Source: Mycolicibacterium sp. P1-5
GTDB lineage: Bacteria > Actinomycetota > Actinomycetes > Mycobacteriales > Mycobacteriaceae
Assembly (NCBI RefSeq): GCF_008329565.1
Contig: NZ_NPKT01000015.1
Location: forward strand, 62,001 to 126,000
DNA length: 64,000 bases
Direction of reading: 5' to 3'
Shown: positions 33,741-41,432 of the stretch, piece after piece
How positions within the stretch are numbered: the stretch's first letter is position 1
Layout: each line of letters starts with the position of its first letter
Notes under the pieces: generated by a model
What the model saw: the letters and a program-made list of their open reading frames with translations, nothing else
What the model was told of the DNA's origin: nothing
Database searches by the model: none
Position numbers and translations under genes: made by a program

Positions 33741-33771
33741 AGCGGCGGCGCCCCGAGGGGTCGCCGCCGCT
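33741..33771. terminator. Bidirectional hairpin terminator between lpqH and the WS/DGAT gene
   Basis: AGCGGCGGCG and CGCCGCCGCT (33741-33750, 33762-33771) pair perfectly and enclose an inner CCCC/GGGG stem with one bulged T. TTCGTTT follows on the plus strand. It separates convergent genes and can end both transcripts. Confidence 0.85.
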
Positions 33772-33780
33772 TTCGTTTGG

Positions 33781-35145
33781 CTAGACCCCTACCGCCTTTT
33801 CGAGTGCGGCCAGGGAGTCCTCCAGCTGCGTGAGCAGCCGCTGCAGATGCGGGATGCTGCGCCGGCAGCCGACCAGTCCGAAGTCCAGGTTGTCGGCGTT
33901 GTTGGACATCGTGATGTTGAGGGCTTGGCCGTCCAGCGCAATCGACAGCGGATAGTTGCCGTCCAGACGGGCCCCATGCCAGTACAGCGGCTCGCGGGCG
34001 CCGGGCACGTTGGAGATTACGATGTTGAACGGCGGCGCCGCCGCGGCCGCCAGCGCCGGGAGCAGGGTCAGGGCCAGCGGCGCCATGTTGAACGCCGACA
34101 GGGCCAACTGCTGCATTTTCGGCAGCTGCAGAAACACCTTTTTGTTGCCGCTGACCGAGTCATGGATCGCCTCGAGCCGCTTGGCCGGGTCACCCTGGTC
34201 GGTGGCCAGGTTGCACAGGATGGCGCCGACCTGGTTGCCCCCGCTGGAGTGGTCGTTCTCGTCGCGCAGGTTGACCGGCACCATGGCGATGAGCGGTTTG
34301 TCGGGCAGCGCGTCCTGCTCGATCAGGTAGGCGCGCAGCGCACCGGCGCACATGGCCAGGATGACGTCGTTGACGGTGACGCCGGGAGCGGCCTCCTTGA
34401 TCGCAATGATGCGTTTGAGCGGCCAGGACTGCGCCGCCACCCGGCGACCGCCGCTGATCGGGACGTTGAACATCGTCTTGGGCGCCTCGAACGGCAAGGT
34501 CAGCTGCTGTTCCAGCAGTGCGGCGCGCGCGATCGTCAATGCCGATGGGCCCAGGCTTGCGACCGATCCGGCAGCTCGCACCAATTCGCCCAACCTGGAC
34601 CCGCCATTTTTCTGCTTGCTCCGTGGGCGAGGCTTGATTGTCCAGGGCGCCCGGATCTCCTCGTCCTGCGGATCGGGCGACAGAGTGCGGCGGGTCAGCT
34701 TCATTGCCGAGACGCCATCGAGCAGCGAGTGATGGATCTTCGTGTAGACGGCGACCCGTCCGTCGTCGAGGCCTTCGACCAGGTGGGTTTCCCACAGCGG
34801 CCGGTGCCGGTCGAGCAGGTTGCCGTGCAGCCGCGACGTGAGCTCGAGCAACTCGCGTACCCGGCCCGGCTGTGGCAGGGCTGAGCGGCGCAGGTGATAT
34901 TCGAGATCGATGTCCCGGTCGAACGCCCACGTCAGGTTGGCGATGCCACCGAACAGCGCACCGGGATGTTTACGGAACGTCGGCTGCACGTCCTGATAGG
35001 TGAGCAGGTCGTTGTAGATCTGGGCGAGAAACTCCGGGCCCATGTCGTCGGGCGGCTCGAACAATTGCAAGCCACCGACGTGCATTGGATGTTCTCGGGA
35101 CTCGGCCAGCAAGAACATCGAGTCGGTCGGTGAAATCAGCTCCAT
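33781..35145 (-). CDS. Wax ester synthase/diacylglycerol acyltransferase (WS/DGAT)
   Basis: The 454-residue enzyme has the catalytic motif HHSLLDG (His138, His139, Asp143) and the C-terminal PLTISNVPG-equivalent VISNVPGAREPLYW. It transfers acyl-CoA to diacylglycerol or a long alcohol, making storage triacylglycerol or wax esters. The opening MELISPTDSMFLLAES is typical of mycobacterial Tgs paralogues. It is the last gene of a minus-strand run after the secreted-protein genes, but an 85-bp gap separates it from them. The specific substrate preference is not readable. Confidence 0.93.
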   Translation of the reverse strand: MELISPTDSMFLLAESREHPMHVGGLQLFEPPDDMGPEFLAQIYNDLLTYQDVQPTFRKHPGALFGGIANLTWAFDRDIDLEYHLRRSALPQPGRVRELLELTSRLHGNLLDRHRPLWETHLVEGLDDGRVAVYTKIHHSLLDGVSAMKLTRRTLSPDPQDEEIRAPWTIKPRPRSKQKNGGSRLGELVRAAGSVASLGPSALTIARAALLEQQLTLPFEAPKTMFNVPISGGRRVAAQSWPLKRIIAIKEAAPGVTVNDVILAMCAGALRAYLIEQDALPDKPLIAMVPVNLRDENDHSSGGNQVGAILCNLATDQGDPAKRLEAIHDSVSGNKKVFLQLPKMQQLALSAFNMAPLALTLLPALAAAAAPPFNIVISNVPGAREPLYWHGARLDGNYPLSIALDGQALNITMSNNADNLDFGLVGCRRSIPHLQRLLTQLEDSLAALEKAVGV

Positions 35146-35230
35146 CGATGACCTCCGCGTCGATTTTTATCCCGTGTGCCCATTACACCGGTTCGCCACA
35201 CAGGTGTTCGTCGCGGAGGAGACCGCAAAG

Positions 35231-35512
35231 TCAGCGATGACCGCCGCCGCCACCACCGCCACCGCTGTGGTTGCCGCCGTTGAAGCCCGGCTCGGCCACC
35301 TCGGCCTCGGTGAGCTGATCGCTGGTGTCGGGAAGGATCGTCGGGGCGCAGTTCATCGAGAAGCTGTCCTCGGTGTCAGTGTCCTGACATTGCGCGCTCA
35401 CCCGTGGCGCGGGTTCGGCGACGGCGAAGACCGCGACAGCCGGAGCAGCTGCAATCACCAATCCGATTGCGGCATAGAGCAACCGGCGCGTGTTGATCGA
35501 TGCGGTCGTCAT
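35231..35512 (-). CDS. Small secreted protein with Gly-rich tail
   Basis: The ATG at 35512 follows AGGGGG and gives 93 residues. A signal segment (RRLLYAAIGLVIAAAPAVAVFA) is followed by a mature part with two Cys (SAQCQD, SMNCAP) that could pair, and a tail of Gly with His (GGNHSGGGGGGGGHR). No known domain. It lies 129 bp downstream of the small membrane protein gene on the same strand, so it may or may not belong to the type VII-like operon above it. Function unknown. Confidence 0.75.
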   Translation of the reverse strand: MTTASINTRRLLYAAIGLVIAAAPAVAVFAVAEPAPRVSAQCQDTDTEDSFSMNCAPTILPDTSDQLTEAEVAEPGFNGGNHSGGGGGGGGHR

Positions 35513-35641
35513 GATCGAACCCCCTGGCTGCCGGACGTGTGACACATCTGCTGAGAACACCAGCGTAAGTCAGGATCCTGGGATTCGCGACGCATGGGTG
35601 CCCACGGCCGCAGTGCGCGCTGATCGTATGTGCGAAGGGCG

Positions 35642-35914
35642 TTATGTCATCACGACAACCAGCACGTACAGACTCGCGAATATCGGCAATATCGGCGCCG
35701 ACCAGAACGCCGCAGCACTGGCCGTGTGCCTGTTTCGGACGGCCAAGACGACTGCGAGTGAGGTCAGGACAGCCAGCAAGATGGCCCCCGAGACCGCCCA
35801 GAAGCGAACCGGCGCCGTTGCGACGATGATCGCGGCGCCGGCAAGCCAGGCAAGGTAGCCGGCTGCCGCCCCAATGGTCGCTGAAATCAGTCGCCTCGCC
35901 GGGCTGGTGGCCAT
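35642..35914 (-). CDS. Small membrane protein coupled to the type VII effector-like gene
   Basis: The ATG at 35914 shares one base with the stop of the upstream gene (TGATG), so translation is coupled. The 90-residue product has three hydrophobic helices (starting near ISATIGAAAGYLAWL, FWAVSGAILLAVL and SAPILPIFASLYVLV) with one short basic loop (VRNRHTAS). No family was recognised. In type VII toxin loci a small membrane protein directly after the effector is often the immunity or chaperone partner; that role is inferred only from position. Confidence 0.78.
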   Translation of the reverse strand: MATSPARRLISATIGAAAGYLAWLAGAAIIVATAPVRFWAVSGAILLAVLTSLAVVLAVRNRHTASAAAFWSAPILPIFASLYVLVVVMT

Positions 35915-37008
35915 CAGACCGCGACCACACCGGGCTGTGAAGGGTGACCAGGCAGCCTGGAGTTGAGATTGTTCGCGAACACCTGCCAGACGGCTTTGTT
36001 GAACCAGCTCGCGCCGGGTACCAAACTGAGGTCTGACAACGGACCCGACGCGGCTACGCGCAACTCCCAATCGAGGCGCCCGGGTATTGGGTTTACCTGA
36101 GATCGCACGATGCTGAAAGTGATTGTGCGGCCCGCACCTTCGTTATGACCCGGGAGCGAGACGAAGGTGAAGCTATCACCGGTCACACTGACGACCTTCA
36201 CTGGCTCGTTCTCGCCGAACGGACCCTTGAGGTTGATCGTCGCGCCCTCGACAAGCACGCTCTGATCCGCCGTGAAGGTGAAGTAGTTGTTGAAGTGCGT
36301 ACGGACCTCGCTCATGATTTGTTCTTTAGTCCAGCCTTCGGCAGTGCTGAATGGATAGCCGTAGTGATAGCTGCCATATCCTCCCCCAGGCACGGGCGAG
36401 TCGGTCGTGTCATCCGCCGGGGAATCTTTGAAGCGAACAGCTCTAGCGGATGCGTTTACGTTCTGCTTCTCGCCGTCCTCGAAGCGCGCTTCACCGACGC
36501 GGGCTGCGGCACTCTTGATTCTGGCCGCGATTTGCCGATCAGCGAAGACCAGCTCACCGACACGAGCGCCTATGTCCGAAGCAAAGGCTTCCGCCTTTGT
36601 CTGCCAAGCAGCCATTTCCGGTGAGCTGACAGCGTGCCGGGTGGTAACCGAAAAGTCTTCGCCTACAACGAATCCGGCTTCACTTGCCCGATCGACCGAA
36701 TCAATGACTCGCCGTTTGGCATACGCGATCCGATCGGCTCCATCCCGCGCGACGTGCGCGGCCTGATGGAGCTGGTCGGCCAAGCCGGCGACGTGCACAC
36801 GGTCCGAGAAAGCCCGTGCCTGCGCCACCTCAGCCGCGGAGCCGTCCCACCGCGTACCGCCCGGAAGGGATATCTGCGTCGAAAGGTGGGTGAACGCGTC
36901 CTCCCACACTGCAGCAGTGGAGGTCCAACGCCTGGCCGCTTCGTCCAGATGACTCGTGTCCGACAAGCGGATCTGCGTGAGCGACGGAATCGAACCACTC
37001 GAAGGCAT
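35914..37008 (-). CDS. Candidate type VII secretion effector: helical WXG-like N-domain plus beta-rich C-domain
   Basis: The 364-residue protein has no signal peptide. Residues about 1-190 are predicted helical, with a WDG turn near residue 54 (TRWDGSAAEVAQA) like the WxG bend of WXG100/EspC proteins. A flexible GGGYGSYHYGYP linker near 210 leads to a C-terminal domain of about 150 residues rich in strands (SVLVEGATINLKGPF, VKVVSVTGDSFTFVSLPGH). The LPGHNEGAG then TITFSI order faintly resembles DUF1990-type domains, but this needs a profile search. The gene starts on the base after the stop of the EspC-like gene (TAG then ATG) and overlaps the membrane-protein gene. Hand counting gives about 59 percent GC over 36301-36600, below its neighbours. 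Confidence 0.75.
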   Translation of the reverse strand: MPSSGSIPSLTQIRLSDTSHLDEAARRWTSTAAVWEDAFTHLSTQISLPGGTRWDGSAAEVAQARAFSDRVHVAGLADQLHQAAHVARDGADRIAYAKRRVIDSVDRASEAGFVVGEDFSVTTRHAVSSPEMAAWQTKAEAFASDIGARVGELVFADRQIAARIKSAAARVGEARFEDGEKQNVNASARAVRFKDSPADDTTDSPVPGGGYGSYHYGYPFSTAEGWTKEQIMSEVRTHFNNYFTFTADQSVLVEGATINLKGPFGENEPVKVVSVTGDSFTFVSLPGHNEGAGRTITFSIVRSQVNPIPGRLDWELRVAASGPLSDLSLVPGASWFNKAVWQVFANNLNSRLPGHPSQPGVVAV

Positions 37009-37299
37009 CTAGACCCCGGTTATCAATGCGCGAAGGTCGCCAGCCGATTCACTCTCATTGAGTGCGTAATGCGCGCCGGCAGTCGTGAGGTCGGAGGCCA
37101 TGTCGTGCATCCGCTTCACCATGGCGCGAGCGGCGAGGGCAGCATCGGCGTTCGTTTCGTTGACGGCCGCGACCGTTGCTTGCCACCCCGTACCCGCCAG
37201 TGCGGCGGACGGGGTGGTGCCGCTTATCGCGGCGCCAAGAGACCCGCAGTCAGTCGCCAACTGGGCCAATCCGCCAGAGCTGGCATCCAGCAAACCCAT
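37009..37299 (-). CDS. EspC-family type VII secretion substrate (T7SS_ESX_EspC, DUF2580-like)
   Basis: From ATG 37299 the product has 96 residues; a TTG at 37323 with AGGTCGG upstream is an alternative giving 104. It is helical, with a conserved-type GTGWQATVAAV bend and a C-terminal YALNE, which fits the YxxxD/E export signal of ESX substrates. No signal peptide is present. The next gene starts on the following base, a coupled pair like other EspC-type/partner pairs in mycobacteria. It probably forms a heterodimer with the N-domain of that protein for ESX export (inference). Confidence 0.78.
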   Translation of the reverse strand: MGLLDASSGGLAQLATDCGSLGAAISGTTPSAALAGTGWQATVAAVNETNADAALAARAMVKRMHDMASDLTTAGAHYALNESESAGDLRALITGV

Positions 37300-37344
37300 G
37301 TGGCTGAGTGTAGGAGCTGGCAACCGACCTGCAAGTCACGCGCG

Positions 37345-37779
37345 TCAGCCGGCAGTTGCGATGCCGCTTCTGGAGATCGTGAAGCCGCGCCCGCCCGTGG
37401 TGCAGGTGACCCCGCTCTCCTCCGAGAGACACTTGAATTGCCCTAACGCCATCGTCTTGCCGTAGGCGAGCATGGGGATGCCCGGTGCCGCGTTGCCGAG
37501 GCACGTCATGCCCGTGCAGGACTTGAAAGTGCCGTCGGTCGCCAACGTCACCGACTGGGGCGGATCGTCGGTCTGGCAGTACACCCCGTCCTCACCGACA
37601 CGGCCGCCGGTGTTGATCTCGCAACTGATATTGCGCGACGGCGAGTAAAACCCGCAGTACTGGCCGACGGTTGTGCACACCGAATCGTCCGCCGCAGCGC
37701 TGGGCGCGCTGATGATCGAGCTCACAACGAAAGCGGTTGTCGCCGCGACACATACACGAGCCCACAGATCGTTCGCCAT
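37345..37779 (-). CDS. Secreted Cys-rich DUF6636-type protein
   Basis: The ATG at 37779 gives 144 residues with a signal peptide ending near SAAAD. The mature part carries about eight Cys in a repeated pattern: GFYSPSRNISCEI, GVYCQTDD, KSCTGMTCLG, FKCLSEESGVTC, ending GRGFTISRSGI. This is typical of a disulfide-bonded secreted mycobacterial family (DUF6636) of unknown role. It precedes the EspC-like gene on the same strand with a 46-bp gap between its stop and that gene's start, so co-transcription is possible but not proven. Confidence 0.8.
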   Translation of the reverse strand: MANDLWARVCVAATTAFVVSSIISAPSAAADDSVCTTVGQYCGFYSPSRNISCEINTGGRVGEDGVYCQTDDPPQSVTLATDGTFKSCTGMTCLGNAAPGIPMLAYGKTMALGQFKCLSEESGVTCTTGGRGFTISRSGIATAG

Positions 37780-37835
37780 GCTCACTACGTTCACCGAACA
37801 TCGGCAGCTGCGCTGGTGATTGAGCAAACTACCGA

Positions 37836-37900
37836 CGCCGAGCGTGCGGGTTGTTGTCGATATCGGCGACGGTAGGCACCAAGAACCCGCACGGTCGGCG
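37836..37900. repeat. ~65-bp intergenic inverted-repeat element, copy 1
   Basis: The 17-bp arms CGCCGAGCGTGCGGGTT (37836-37852) and AACCCGCACGGTCGGCG (37884-37900) are inverted with one mismatch around a 31-nt loop containing CGATATCG. The outer 15 bases recur in copy 2 at 46296-46359. The element lies beyond the terminator of the tRNA-Ser gene and upstream of the DUF6636 gene. It may be a mobile miniature element or a conserved hairpin. Confidence 0.75.
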
Positions 37901-37904
37901 AACC

Positions 37905-37942
37905 ATAAAAGCCTCGAAACCCACGCAAAGGGGTCCGAGGCT
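37905..37942 (-). terminator. Rho-independent terminator of tRNA-Ser(CGA)
   Basis: On the minus strand AGCCTCG (from 37942) pairs with CGAGGCT (ending 37910), with an inner CCC/GGG pairing, and TTTTAT follows. It sits just downstream of the tRNA gene's 3' end. Confidence 0.82.
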
Positions 37943-37948
37943 GTATGG

Positions 37949-38036
37949 CGGTGGCGGAGGGATTTGAACCCTCGGACGGGGGTTACCCGTCACACGCTTT
38001 CGAGGCGTGCTCCTTAGGCCGCTCGGACACGCCACC
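37949..38036 (-). tRNA. tRNA-Ser, anticodon CGA
   Basis: On the minus strand the acceptor GGTGGCG pairs with CGCCACC, discriminator G. The anticodon arm CACGC/GCGTG holds CTCGAAA (anticodon CGA, reading UCG). A long variable arm with ACGGG/CCCGT and the T arm GAGGGTTCAAATCCCTC complete the class II fold. The gene is 88 nt and CCA is not encoded. Confidence 0.96.
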
Positions 38037-38064
38037 GCCGAAGAGCTTACGTCCCGCAGGCTGG

Positions 38065-38526
38065 CTAACCCAAATCGCGCTGACGAGCGAAAAAGCCCTC
38101 CAACAGCGCCGCGCACTCGTCGGCCAGCACTCCCCCGCGCACCTCTGGCCGATGCGTCAGCCGCCGGTCCCGCACCACATCCCAAAGTGAGCCTGCCGCA
38201 CCGGTTTTGGGCTCCCACGCCCCGAACACCACCCGCGCCACCCGGGCCATCACCAAAGCACCCGCGCACATCGTGCACGGTTCGACGGTCACCGCAAGCG
38301 TCGTACCCTCCAGCCGCCAGCCGTCGCCATACACCTGGGCCGCCGCCCGCAGTGCCAGGATCTCGGCGTGCGCGGTCGGGTCGCCGAGCTGCTCGCGGGC
38401 ATTGGCCGCCCGGGCGAGCTCGGTGCCGTCCGGCCCAAAGACCACCGCACCGATCGGCACATCCTCGGCTCCCGCCAAGCCGGCAGCATCAAGAGCCGCA
38501 CGAATCAGCGCAGAATCAGAACTCAC
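38065..38526 (-). CDS. tadA: tRNA-specific adenosine deaminase
   Basis: The 153-residue cytidine-deaminase-fold enzyme converts A34 to inosine in tRNA-Arg(ACG). The zinc and catalytic residues are His53-x-Glu55 (HAEI) and Cys84/Cys87 (PCTMC). Length is normal for bacterial TadA. Its ATG overlaps the stop of the upstream gene by four bases, and it ends 28 bp from the tRNA-Ser gene on the same strand. Order matches Rv3752c. Confidence 0.95.
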   Translation of the reverse strand: MSSDSALIRAALDAAGLAGAEDVPIGAVVFGPDGTELARAANAREQLGDPTAHAEILALRAAAQVYGDGWRLEGTTLAVTVEPCTMCAGALVMARVARVVFGAWEPKTGAAGSLWDVVRDRRLTHRPEVRGGVLADECAALLEGFFARQRDLG

Positions 38527-39041
38527 CGATCGAGACGGTCGAGCACAGCCGACAGCTCGTCGGCGAAACCCATCTCCCGCGCGATCCGGCCGAGTTGTTC
38601 GTCGGCGTACAGGTCGGCCTCATCAAGGATCACGCTCAGCACCGGTTCCGGCAGCCCGATATCGGCCAGTACACCCAGGTCGCCCTCTTCGAAGGGATCG
38701 GTGTCCTCGAGATCTTCCGGCGAAATATCGGCGTCCAAGGTCTCCAGCGCCTCGGCAGCAATGTCGTAATCCAGGGCTGCGGTCGCGTCCGACAGCAGCA
38801 GCCGAGTACCCGCCGGAGCCGGCCGCACGATCAGGAAGAACTCGTCGTCGATGTCCAAAAGCCCGAACACCGCGCCCGCACTACGCAACTCCCGCAACTC
38901 CGTCTCGGCGGCAGCCAGGCTGGTCAATACCTTCGCGCTCATCGGCGAGCAACGCCACTTGCCATCCTCGCGGACCACGGCTACGCCGAAGCCGTCCGGG
39001 GTCTCCGACCCGGGACTGTTCTGGGCGCGCTGTGCCTCCAT
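38523..39041 (-). CDS. TadA-associated protein (Rv3753c-like)
   Basis: The 172-residue product from ATG 39041 belongs to the actinobacterial family annotated as tRNA adenosine deaminase-associated protein. It is acidic in the middle (ADISPEDLEDTDPFEEGDLG) and ends in a helix pair (ADEQLGRIAREMGFADELSAVLDRL). No catalytic motif is visible. The four-base overlap with tadA and constant pairing across actinobacteria support a linked role, perhaps in stability or control of TadA. A longer frame upstream crosses the tyrA promoter and is rejected. Confidence 0.88.
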   Translation of the reverse strand: MEAQRAQNSPGSETPDGFGVAVVREDGKWRCSPMSAKVLTSLAAAETELRELRSAGAVFGLLDIDDEFFLIVRPAPAGTRLLLSDATAALDYDIAAEALETLDADISPEDLEDTDPFEEGDLGVLADIGLPEPVLSVILDEADLYADEQLGRIAREMGFADELSAVLDRLDR

Positions 39042-39122
39042 GGGCGCATACGCTAGTCGCTGATCAGGCCTTTTGACCAGGTACCCATCTGCCGTGCCGC
39101 GTACTTGTGCCAACCTGGACAG

Positions 39123-40082
39123 GTGACAAGGACACCCGTGTGTGTACTCGGGCTCGGGCTCATCGGCGGCTCGGTGTTGCGTGCGGCGGTTGCCGCCGGC
39201 CGTGAAGCATTCGGATACAACCGATCCGTCGACGGAGCCCAAGCCGCCCGGTTCGACGGTTTCTCCGCCAGCACCGACCTCACCGAGGCGCTGGAGTGGG
39301 CCGCGGAGCGCGAGGCGCTGATCGTCTTGGCCGTGCCGATGCCGGCGGTGTCACTGTTGCTCGGCCACGTCAAGGACGTGGCGGGTGAGTGCCCGCTGAC
39401 CGACGTCATCAGCGTCAAAGGGGCCGTGCTCGACGCAGTGCGCGAGGCCGGCCTACTCGACCGCTACGTCGGCGGTCATCCGATGGCCGGCACCGCCCAC
39501 TCCGGCTGGAGCGCCGGCAACGCCCGGATGTTCGTCGGTGCGCCGTGGGTAATCACCGTCGACGAGCACGTCGACGCCCGGGTGTGGGAGCAGGTGATGA
39601 ACCTGGCCTTGGACTGTCAGGCCGTCGTGGTGCCCGCCAAATCGGACGAGCACGACGCGGCGGCAGCCAGTATCTCGCATCTGCCGCACCTCCTCGCCGA
39701 GGCGCTGGCCGAGGCGGCAGGTGAGGTGCCCTTGGCATTTGCCTTGGCGGCCGGCTCATTTCGGGACGGCACCAGGGTGGCGGCCACCGCCCCCGATCTG
39801 GTGCGGGCCATGTGCGAGGCGAACGCCGACCAGCTGCTGCCGGCATTGGATCGCGCCCTCGAACTGCTGAACCAGGCTCGTGAATCGCTGGCCGAGAAGG
39901 GCTCCGTGGCTGAGATCGTCGAGGCCGGCCACGCCGCCCGCGCTCGTTACGACAGCTTCTCGCGACCCCAGATCGTCACCATCGCCATCGGCGAGGAGGA
40001 CTGGCGTTCGGAGCTCGCGGCCGCCGGACGCGCCGGCGGCGTGATCAGATCCGCTCTGCCAGTCCTGGGTAGTCGACGATGA
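39123..40082 (+). CDS. tyrA: Prephenate dehydrogenase
   Basis: The 319-residue enzyme from GTG 39123 converts prephenate to 4-hydroxyphenylpyruvate in tyrosine synthesis, using NAD+. The Rossmann motif GLGLIGGS lies near the N-terminus. The substrate-site segments GGHPMAGTAHSG and the catalytic His in DEHDAAAASISHLPHLLAEAL are clear. A TTG six codons upstream is less likely. Its 3' end overlaps the convergent glycolipid-binding gene by 38 bases. Order matches Rv3754. Confidence 0.93.
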   Translation: MTRTPVCVLGLGLIGGSVLRAAVAAGREAFGYNRSVDGAQAARFDGFSASTDLTEALEWAAEREALIVLAVPMPAVSLLLGHVKDVAGECPLTDVISVKGAVLDAVREAGLLDRYVGGHPMAGTAHSGWSAGNARMFVGAPWVITVDEHVDARVWEQVMNLALDCQAVVVPAKSDEHDAAAASISHLPHLLAEALAEAAGEVPLAFALAAGSFRDGTRVAATAPDLVRAMCEANADQLLPALDRALELLNQARESLAEKGSVAEIVEAGHAARARYDSFSRPQIVTIAIGEEDWRSELAAAGRAGGVIRSALPVLGSRR

Positions 40083-40647
40083 ACCCGTCGGCGTCGACGG
40101 TGATCGTGGTCTCGGCGGCCGGCGAGTGCAGTTTGATGCCGTCACCACTGTTCGGGCCGGAGCTGCCGTAGCTGATCGTGGCCTGCTTGACGGTCAGGTC
40201 GGGCAAACTCACGTACACCACAGGCAGCGTCACTGAATCGCCCCGCTGGTATAGACCGGTACGCCGGATCGGTAAAGCGTTGAAGAACGGGCTGAAGACG
40301 ACGTCGACGTCCATCGCGCCCTCGTAAGCACCCCGGGACTGGCCCTGGTGATCTGTGATGAGCCACATGCCTTCCTCGTCGCGGGCGATCGACAGCTGCC
40401 GATCCCGCTCGGCGAGGGTGACGCTCATGGACAGCCGTTTGGTCGCGCCGGTCTCATCGGTGACCAGGTCGTAGGACGCGCTGAAGGCCGGGTTCGTCGG
40501 GGCGGCCGCGGCCACGATACGGCCGTAGGCCTTGATCCGATTGCCGGATAGCTGGACCCGGGCCGATTCCATCCGCGAATCATCGTGTGCGCGCCAGGTC
40601 AGGATCGCCGGCCAGGCGCTTTCTGTCGCATCGTTGGCTGCACTCAC
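40045..40647 (-). CDS. Putative glycolipid-binding protein (PF06475-type, Rv3755c)
   Basis: The 200-residue protein lacks a signal peptide and is largely beta. It starts PAILTWRAHDDSRMESARV, has RQLSIARDEEGMWLI, DVDVVFSPFFNALPIRR and VVYVSLPDLTVKQATISYG, and matches the glycolipid-binding domain family with a Spam-like beta fold. GTG at 40647 overlaps the proZ stop by four bases, so it is the last gene of the proXVWZ operon. The ligand and link to osmoprotection are unknown. Confidence 0.84.
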   Translation of the reverse strand: MSAANDATESAWPAILTWRAHDDSRMESARVQLSGNRIKAYGRIVAAAAPTNPAFSASYDLVTDETGATKRLSMSVTLAERDRQLSIARDEEGMWLITDHQGQSRGAYEGAMDVDVVFSPFFNALPIRRTGLYQRGDSVTLPVVYVSLPDLTVKQATISYGSSGPNSGDGIKLHSPAAETTITVDADGFIVDYPGLAERI

Positions 40648-41432
40648 CCGTCTACCGTATGCGACGGGCTACCCCGTTCGTAACCAGGTCGAGAAGAGCC
40701 GCCCATCTGTGATGCGGGTACCCGCGCATCGAAACTCACCTCGTCGTCGAGCAGTGGTTGCGGCATCCGCCGGAACCTGCCGGAGCCGGGTACCGCGGCC
40801 CACACAGCCAGCGCCAGCAGCCCGTCGAGAACCAGGGCCAGCACCGTCACCAGCAACGCACCCACCAGCGCGAGGTAGAACTGGCGGACCTTGATGCCGT
40901 CGATCAGATAGCGGCCCAACCCGCCCAGGCTCGCGTAGGCCGCCACCGTCGCGGTCGCCACCACCTGCAGCGTGGCCGTGCGCAGCCCGCCCAGAATCAG
41001 CGGCAGCGCATTGGGCACCTCGACGCGCAGCAAAACCCTGGTCTCGGTCATTCCCATCGACCGGGCGGCATCGACCACCGCCGCATCGACATTGGCGATC
41101 CCGGCGTAGGTGCCCGCGAGAAGCGGCGGAATGCCCAGCAGCATGAGCGCGACGGTCGGCGGCAGCAGCCCCAGTCCCCACAGCAGCACCCCGAGTAGCA
41201 GCACGCCGAGCGTGGGCAGCGCGCGCAACGCGTTGACGCCGGTGACGACCAGGAAGGTGCCACGCCCGGTGTGCCCGATCAGCAACCCGAGGGGGATGGC
41301 GATGAGCGCGGAGACGACGACCGCCACCGCCGTGTACTGCAGATGCTCCAGGATGCGCACCCCGAGACCGGCCCGGCCGCCCCAGTTGGCGCCGGTGAAG
41401 ATGTAGGCGAGCGCCTGATGCAGGAAGTTCAT
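40644..41432 (-). CDS. proZ: Glycine betaine/choline-type ABC permease
   Basis: The ATG at 41432 overlaps the proW stop (ATGA) and gives 262 residues with about six helices. The BPD-type permease motif is seen in AARSMGMTETRVLLRVEVPNALPLILGG, followed by ATATVAAYASLGGLGRYLIDG. It pairs with ProW as the channel of an osmoprotectant importer. A C-terminal hydrophilic extension of about 45 residues is present. Confidence 0.93.
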   Translation of the reverse strand: MNFLHQALAYIFTGANWGGRAGLGVRILEHLQYTAVAVVVSALIAIPLGLLIGHTGRGTFLVVTGVNALRALPTLGVLLLGVLLWGLGLLPPTVALMLLGIPPLLAGTYAGIANVDAAVVDAARSMGMTETRVLLRVEVPNALPLILGGLRTATLQVVATATVAAYASLGGLGRYLIDGIKVRQFYLALVGALLVTVLALVLDGLLALAVWAAVPGSGRFRRMPQPLLDDEVSFDARVPASQMGGSSRPGYERGSPSHTVDG

